Source of the DNA: Limnomonas spitsbergensis | Lineage: Eukaryota; Chlorophyta; Chlorophyceae; Chlamydomonadales | Length of the DNA stretch: 64,000 nt | Assembly: GCA_037349105.1 (NCBI GenBank) | Contig: JAYJMM010000102.1 | Span: 2,976,001-3,040,000 of the forward strand | Reading direction: 5' to 3' | Shown: in pieces, positions 61,701 through 64,000 of the stretch | Layout: every line of letters begins with the position of its first letter | How positions within the stretch are numbered: the first letter of the stretch is position 1 | Program-made: the position numbers and the translations under genes | The notes under the pieces: generated by a model | The model's input: only the letters and a program-made list of their open reading frames with translations | Databases searched by the model: none | Told to the model about the DNA's origin: nothing

Positions 61701-64000
61701 CAACGGCAGAGTTGCTGCAGATCTCAAGGGATGCAGTAGATCACTTCGGCAGAAGCCACTCGGTCTCGCGCATGTTCCATGACGGACTCCCAGCGGTTGC
61801 TAGAGCCAAGCTGAGCAAGTTCGTTATGACGGTGCCAGGGTATCTCAGCATGAGCGATGAAGACCAAATCGCAGTACTCACGCAGCAGGTGGTGCTGTGG
61901 GAGAGGTTTGCCCTGGAAATGGGTGACCTGGGAGGTACCGGCTTCAGGCAGATAACCAACAGCGGGCCTGGCCAGGGAGAGGCACAGCCCAACAGGGGCA
62001 GAAGAGAGAGAGCAGGACAGTGGGAGATGCGAACACGCCTTGATGGAATTGTGCACCCCACAGGCTCAGCAGCAGTACCACAGGCGCGGATGGATGGTAA
62101 ACCCAGAGGAGTTACCTGGGCGGACCAAGCAGGGGCGGCAAATTACAACGCTGAGGGTGGCTCAAGCGAAGCCAAGGCATGCTACCAGTGCGGTAGTACG
62201 TCGCACCTAGCCAGGGATTGCAGGGCGCCCAGGGCCAGGGATGAGCGCAGACCTATGCCCCTGGTTACAGACATCACACCTGGACCGGCCAGACAGCCGC
62301 AACAGCAGTATCCGCAGCAACAGCAGTATCCGCAGCAACAGCAGTATCCCCTGCCGCCAAGGCCGCAGCAGGGACAGGCGGCAGGCAGGCCGTATGACAG
62401 GAATCAGAACAACAGACAGTATCCTAGGCCTGGGCCTGGCCAGGGAGGTCAGGCGCAGCAGGCAGCCCACGTGTCGCATCTCAGCAATGCAACGGGGCAG
62501 GCTGAGCCAGAGGGATGGCACCAGACCATGGCAGAGATGCTCAGCGAGTCCGTAGCACTCATGACGCAGGTTGGGCTGGTACCCAAGCCTGCAGGTTTCA
62601 AGCAGGCAGTTCATAACGCCCGTCCTAAGTCGTTTTTGCCAGAACCTTTGCAGGAGGAGGAACCAGTACCAGGATTCACGGTACAACCCTCCAGGAAGGG
62701 AGCAAAGAGGCTGGTATTGAGTAAACTAGCTGACGATATGTCTGACATCCGCCTACAGGTGTTCAAGTTGAACGAGCGGCTCTCAGCGCTGTCGTTCACC
62801 ACGATGCCCATGGGAGGAGACAACACCGGCCACAGGGGTGAGACTAGTAACACCAGGCCAGAGGGTAGAACGGTGACGGCTGCACCCAAGCTGCAGTATT
62901 TCAAAAATGACAGAAGCAACCTGGAGCAGTGTGTGGGACTTATGGTCAATGGGAAGGTCCTGGTGGCTCAGAAAGCACTCATGGACTCCGCATGCACGTG
63001 CCATGTCATCACTGTCAATATTGCAGAGCAATTAGTTGCCATGGGGGCGGAGCTGGTGCGTACAGACGAGAAGATTCGTACCACAGACAATGCAGGGGCA
63101 GATCTGTATGGAGTACTGTTCATTTATGTGGTGTATGGATACGGAGGGCCCAATGCCATTATGGAGCCCACGGTGGTCAGGGTCGTTAAGACACCACCGG
63201 ATGCATATGAGCACTTGGTAGGGAACCCAGAGTTCCTCAAGTATAACGGGGTCTTAGAGGCAGCAGGAAGGCTGACCTTACGGCCCAGAGAGGGCCCACA
63301 GAGAGTGCAAGGGGTCAAGGACCTTACGCTGCCACTACTGCGGGCATCTCCGGCAGGGGGGTACCAGGCAGCAGCAGTGGCATGGGCAGGAATTCAGTGT
63401 GGATTCGCAGAAAGAGAGGGGTGGCCAGCTGCAACAGTTGAAACAGAGCACGAACCGCTCTTACAGCATTCCATGGCCACACGCGCAGGTGCCGCTATGA
63501 GGGCCGAACAGGGCGCAGGACCCAGCAGCGAGCCAAACCCCAGGCTACAAAAGCGCAGGCTGGTGCCAGTCGAAACAGCAGTGGAAGAGACCGCCACACC
63601 AACCGCAGAGGAAATGGCAAGAGCGCGCAGAGCCGCGGAACTCTCTGACGTTGAGAAGAGGGCGGTCAGGGACTTCATGCCAGCATGCCCCGCCTACCCG
63701 TGCGCCTTGTGCGGAAAGCCAGACAAGCACGCGGTGGAGGAGTGTGAGAGGAGGATTCAGGACTTTTCGCGGACACCCGAAACAGCGCCTGCGGTGCAGG
63801 CAGGGCCGCCTGCAGCGCAGAGGAGGGGATACGGCACAGCTGCAGCCGATAGAGCTGCACAGGCAACTTCAACGCGCAGCAGGGGAGAGCAGCAGCAGCA
63901 ACAGCAGCAGCTGCAAAAGCAACCGCAGGTGGCAGGGCCTAGAGTGCAGCAGGCCAGCAACGGCAAGGATAGGCAGGCGCAACAGCAGCAGGGGCAAGGA
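58754..64000 (+). CDS. Retrotransposon gag-protease polyprotein, runs off right edge
   Basis: Open from ATG 58754 to the end of the window (1749 codons, no stop); upstream in-frame TAG at 58709. The first ~580 residues are low-complexity, rich in Gln/Arg/Glu/Pro with repeated ELPRGQAE-type motifs. From ~778 a capsid-like helical region follows (KRLDREQARVNLQLQQQMVL, TPDVKPEE-like text, FHDGLPAVARAKLSKFVM). A CCHC zinc knuckle CYQCGSTSHLARDC lies at 1143-1156. At ~1398 a retropepsin-like block, MVNGKVLVAQKALMDSACT, has DSA at 1411-1413 where DTG or DSG is usual. A second Cys-His knuckle CALCGKPDKHAVEEC begins at 1650, then Gln-rich sequence. Reverse transcriptase, RNase H and integrase are expected beyond the window. 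It is fully open, hence probably young. Its strand is opposite to the adjacent methyltransferase-integrase ORF. Confidence 0.8.
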   Translation, partial: MPVEMTGIDLNPDRHQHPDVQRRSGRLRGLEPGIDLKNASAEIVAEALLIAEKLSEPVEPPAEDCRVREPDRVPPRGAGAQADGAVLVTRKGIGRGGPLPAGSDSCLNFEQGQTQAGTPELILDQAMEASQSCDTRQSSAPEAEPQQSLPRVASVTQRVEKDPSQSGLRAEVAAASDKFAGWHKTCEVKPRIKTEGDGARIVPAEVKHEEDEPQPEAGRQSSHAGKDREKPAEPVGKPWADLSEEEQPDPVQEKQGQQTTAELRPVQQLQPRKALVRRGAGSTVFGTPLSSFPPSVNRPAQTSKEGSGSQRQREPERSETGGVACGNEEVEGPIGWAGIVQWATDLWKQVCSRTFLHFQDQVTAIEEFKAHHLRGWATKAMLGIPHTGLDRALLLAALGQVSKGRTGHEAARAVKAFADEWCKEVTGDQEEHGSEPEDEEDQVWEGFETGAQRPEGIREVQRWQQQAGAAPTPTLRSAAFEVSSEPSLRGRPRGREAPRASSPAASERAELTSQSLARMAEQSTATRRASRQESYELLRIVEDKENAYQETQVDYIKEFLRNRQPGAARGARRNEPAGSAQSNGPKIQEAKEETQSDSYARNYTGGTQPGRQSREPPRGQAYSREQPHQHSQELPRGQAEGREQPSQQSQEQLRGPAERSRSVRQEWQDQELPRGQAEPGRAQPWRPGSDSRPSRSEPERPPPEGSRGSAGRAGRQPSRDAHDHDEDYNRHDRYHSGRSPSRGGSGGPRSRSGSVDSGPGGADRRRPGARQESSDQEMKRLDREQARVNLQLQQQMVLQLAGVAKVAKIPAIQGNVPVLDMSHPGAVAARKYCQACGYWGSHNRLAMSDDQPALAVVAGEIAGSCQSPSAMTLLIKSLVKLWDSKPASMRPLMAAIRAAPHAGNRIAREVERIGQQWIAPAEQQGCEASLLTLWIRVVQEEVGKPTSEERTAITNLRLGVKTTLDPDVKPEETVEAFAHRVLTTAELLQISRDAVDHFGRSHSVSRMFHDGLPAVARAKLSKFVMTVPGYLSMSDEDQIAVLTQQVVLWERFALEMGDLGGTGFRQITNSGPGQGEAQPNRGRRERAGQWEMRTRLDGIVHPTGSAAVPQARMDGKPRGVTWADQAGAANYNAEGGSSEAKACYQCGSTSHLARDCRAPRARDERRPMPLVTDITPGPARQPQQQYPQQQQYPQQQQYPLPPRPQQGQAAGRPYDRNQNNRQYPRPGPGQGGQAQQAAHVSHLSNATGQAEPEGWHQTMAEMLSESVALMTQVGLVPKPAGFKQAVHNARPKSFLPEPLQEEEPVPGFTVQPSRKGAKRLVLSKLADDMSDIRLQVFKLNERLSALSFTTMPMGGDNTGHRGETSNTRPEGRTVTAAPKLQYFKNDRSNLEQCVGLMVNGKVLVAQKALMDSACTCHVITVNIAEQLVAMGAELVRTDEKIRTTDNAGADLYGVLFIYVVYGYGGPNAIMEPTVVRVVKTPPDAYEHLVGNPEFLKYNGVLEAAGRLTLRPREGPQRVQGVKDLTLPLLRASPAGGYQAAAVAWAGIQCGFAEREGWPAATVETEHEPLLQHSMATRAGAAMRAEQGAGPSSEPNPRLQKRRLVPVETAVEETATPTAEEMARARRAAELSDVEKRAVRDFMPACPAYPCALCGKPDKHAVEECERRIQDFSRTPETAPAVQAGPPAAQRRGYGTAAADRAAQATSTRSRGEQQQQQQQLQKQPQVAGPRVQQASNGKDRQAQQQQGQG

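Noticed and set aside
59477..63966. Numerous minus-strand and other-frame open frames in the last 5 kb
   Set aside because: They are shadows of the long plus-strand gag-protease frame, which has the zinc knuckle, the protease-like motif and no stops.

Overview
This is nuclear DNA from a eukaryote. Every recognised host gene is split by GT-AG introns (two are GC-AG), reading frame is kept across each junction I propose, and most non-coding sequence is tandem and dispersed repeats. TTTAGGG-like motifs, TGTAA-type 3' ends downstream of two genes, and the gene repertoire (plant/algal folate-biopterin transporter, STK16-like kinase) suggest a green alga, possibly a prasinophyte with a large repeat-rich genome. 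That placement is inference. I saw no rRNA, tRNA or CRISPR.

Layout. 0.7-5.2 kb (+): five-exon STK16-like protein kinase. 5.2-11 kb: no convincing gene, two dispersed repeat families. 11.1-24.4 kb (-): folate-biopterin (BT1) transporter with 12 exons and about 1.66 kb of coding sequence spread over 13.3 kb, its introns filled with tandem arrays. 26.2-27.1 kb (+): tentative Cys-rich protein. 27.9-33.4 kb (+): six-exon diverged HSP70/HSP110-like protein. 36.1-42.7 kb (-): ten-exon platelet-activating-factor acetylhydrolase with an intact catalytic triad. 45.4-47.1 kb (+): decayed non-LTR retrotransposon. 50.7-64 kb: retroelement territory. On the minus strand lies a 1047-codon ORF joining a DNA cytosine-5-methyltransferase domain, an integrase and a PHD finger, followed by frameshifted relics. 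On the plus strand a gag-protease ORF of at least 1749 codons runs off the right edge. The two ORFs start head to head across 1.35 kb containing a perfect 23-bp inverted repeat and a TATA box.

Three patterns stand out. (1) Introns in all four host genes contain tandem arrays or duplications made of the adjacent splice junction itself: acceptor plus start of exon, or end of exon plus donor. Two dozen or more extra splice-site-like sequences result in some introns. (2) The 3' end of the non-LTR element recurs as very short, 5'-truncated insertions (42-128 bp, one 386-bp composite) with perfect or near-perfect 11-17-bp target-site duplications. (3) The methyltransferase-integrase-PHD ORF carries chromatin-writing and chromatin-reading domains on one retroelement polyprotein, but its integrase has Gln in place of the usual catalytic Glu.

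The host genes show no operon-like or shared-pathway relation. They are separate transcription units in a repeat-rich region.
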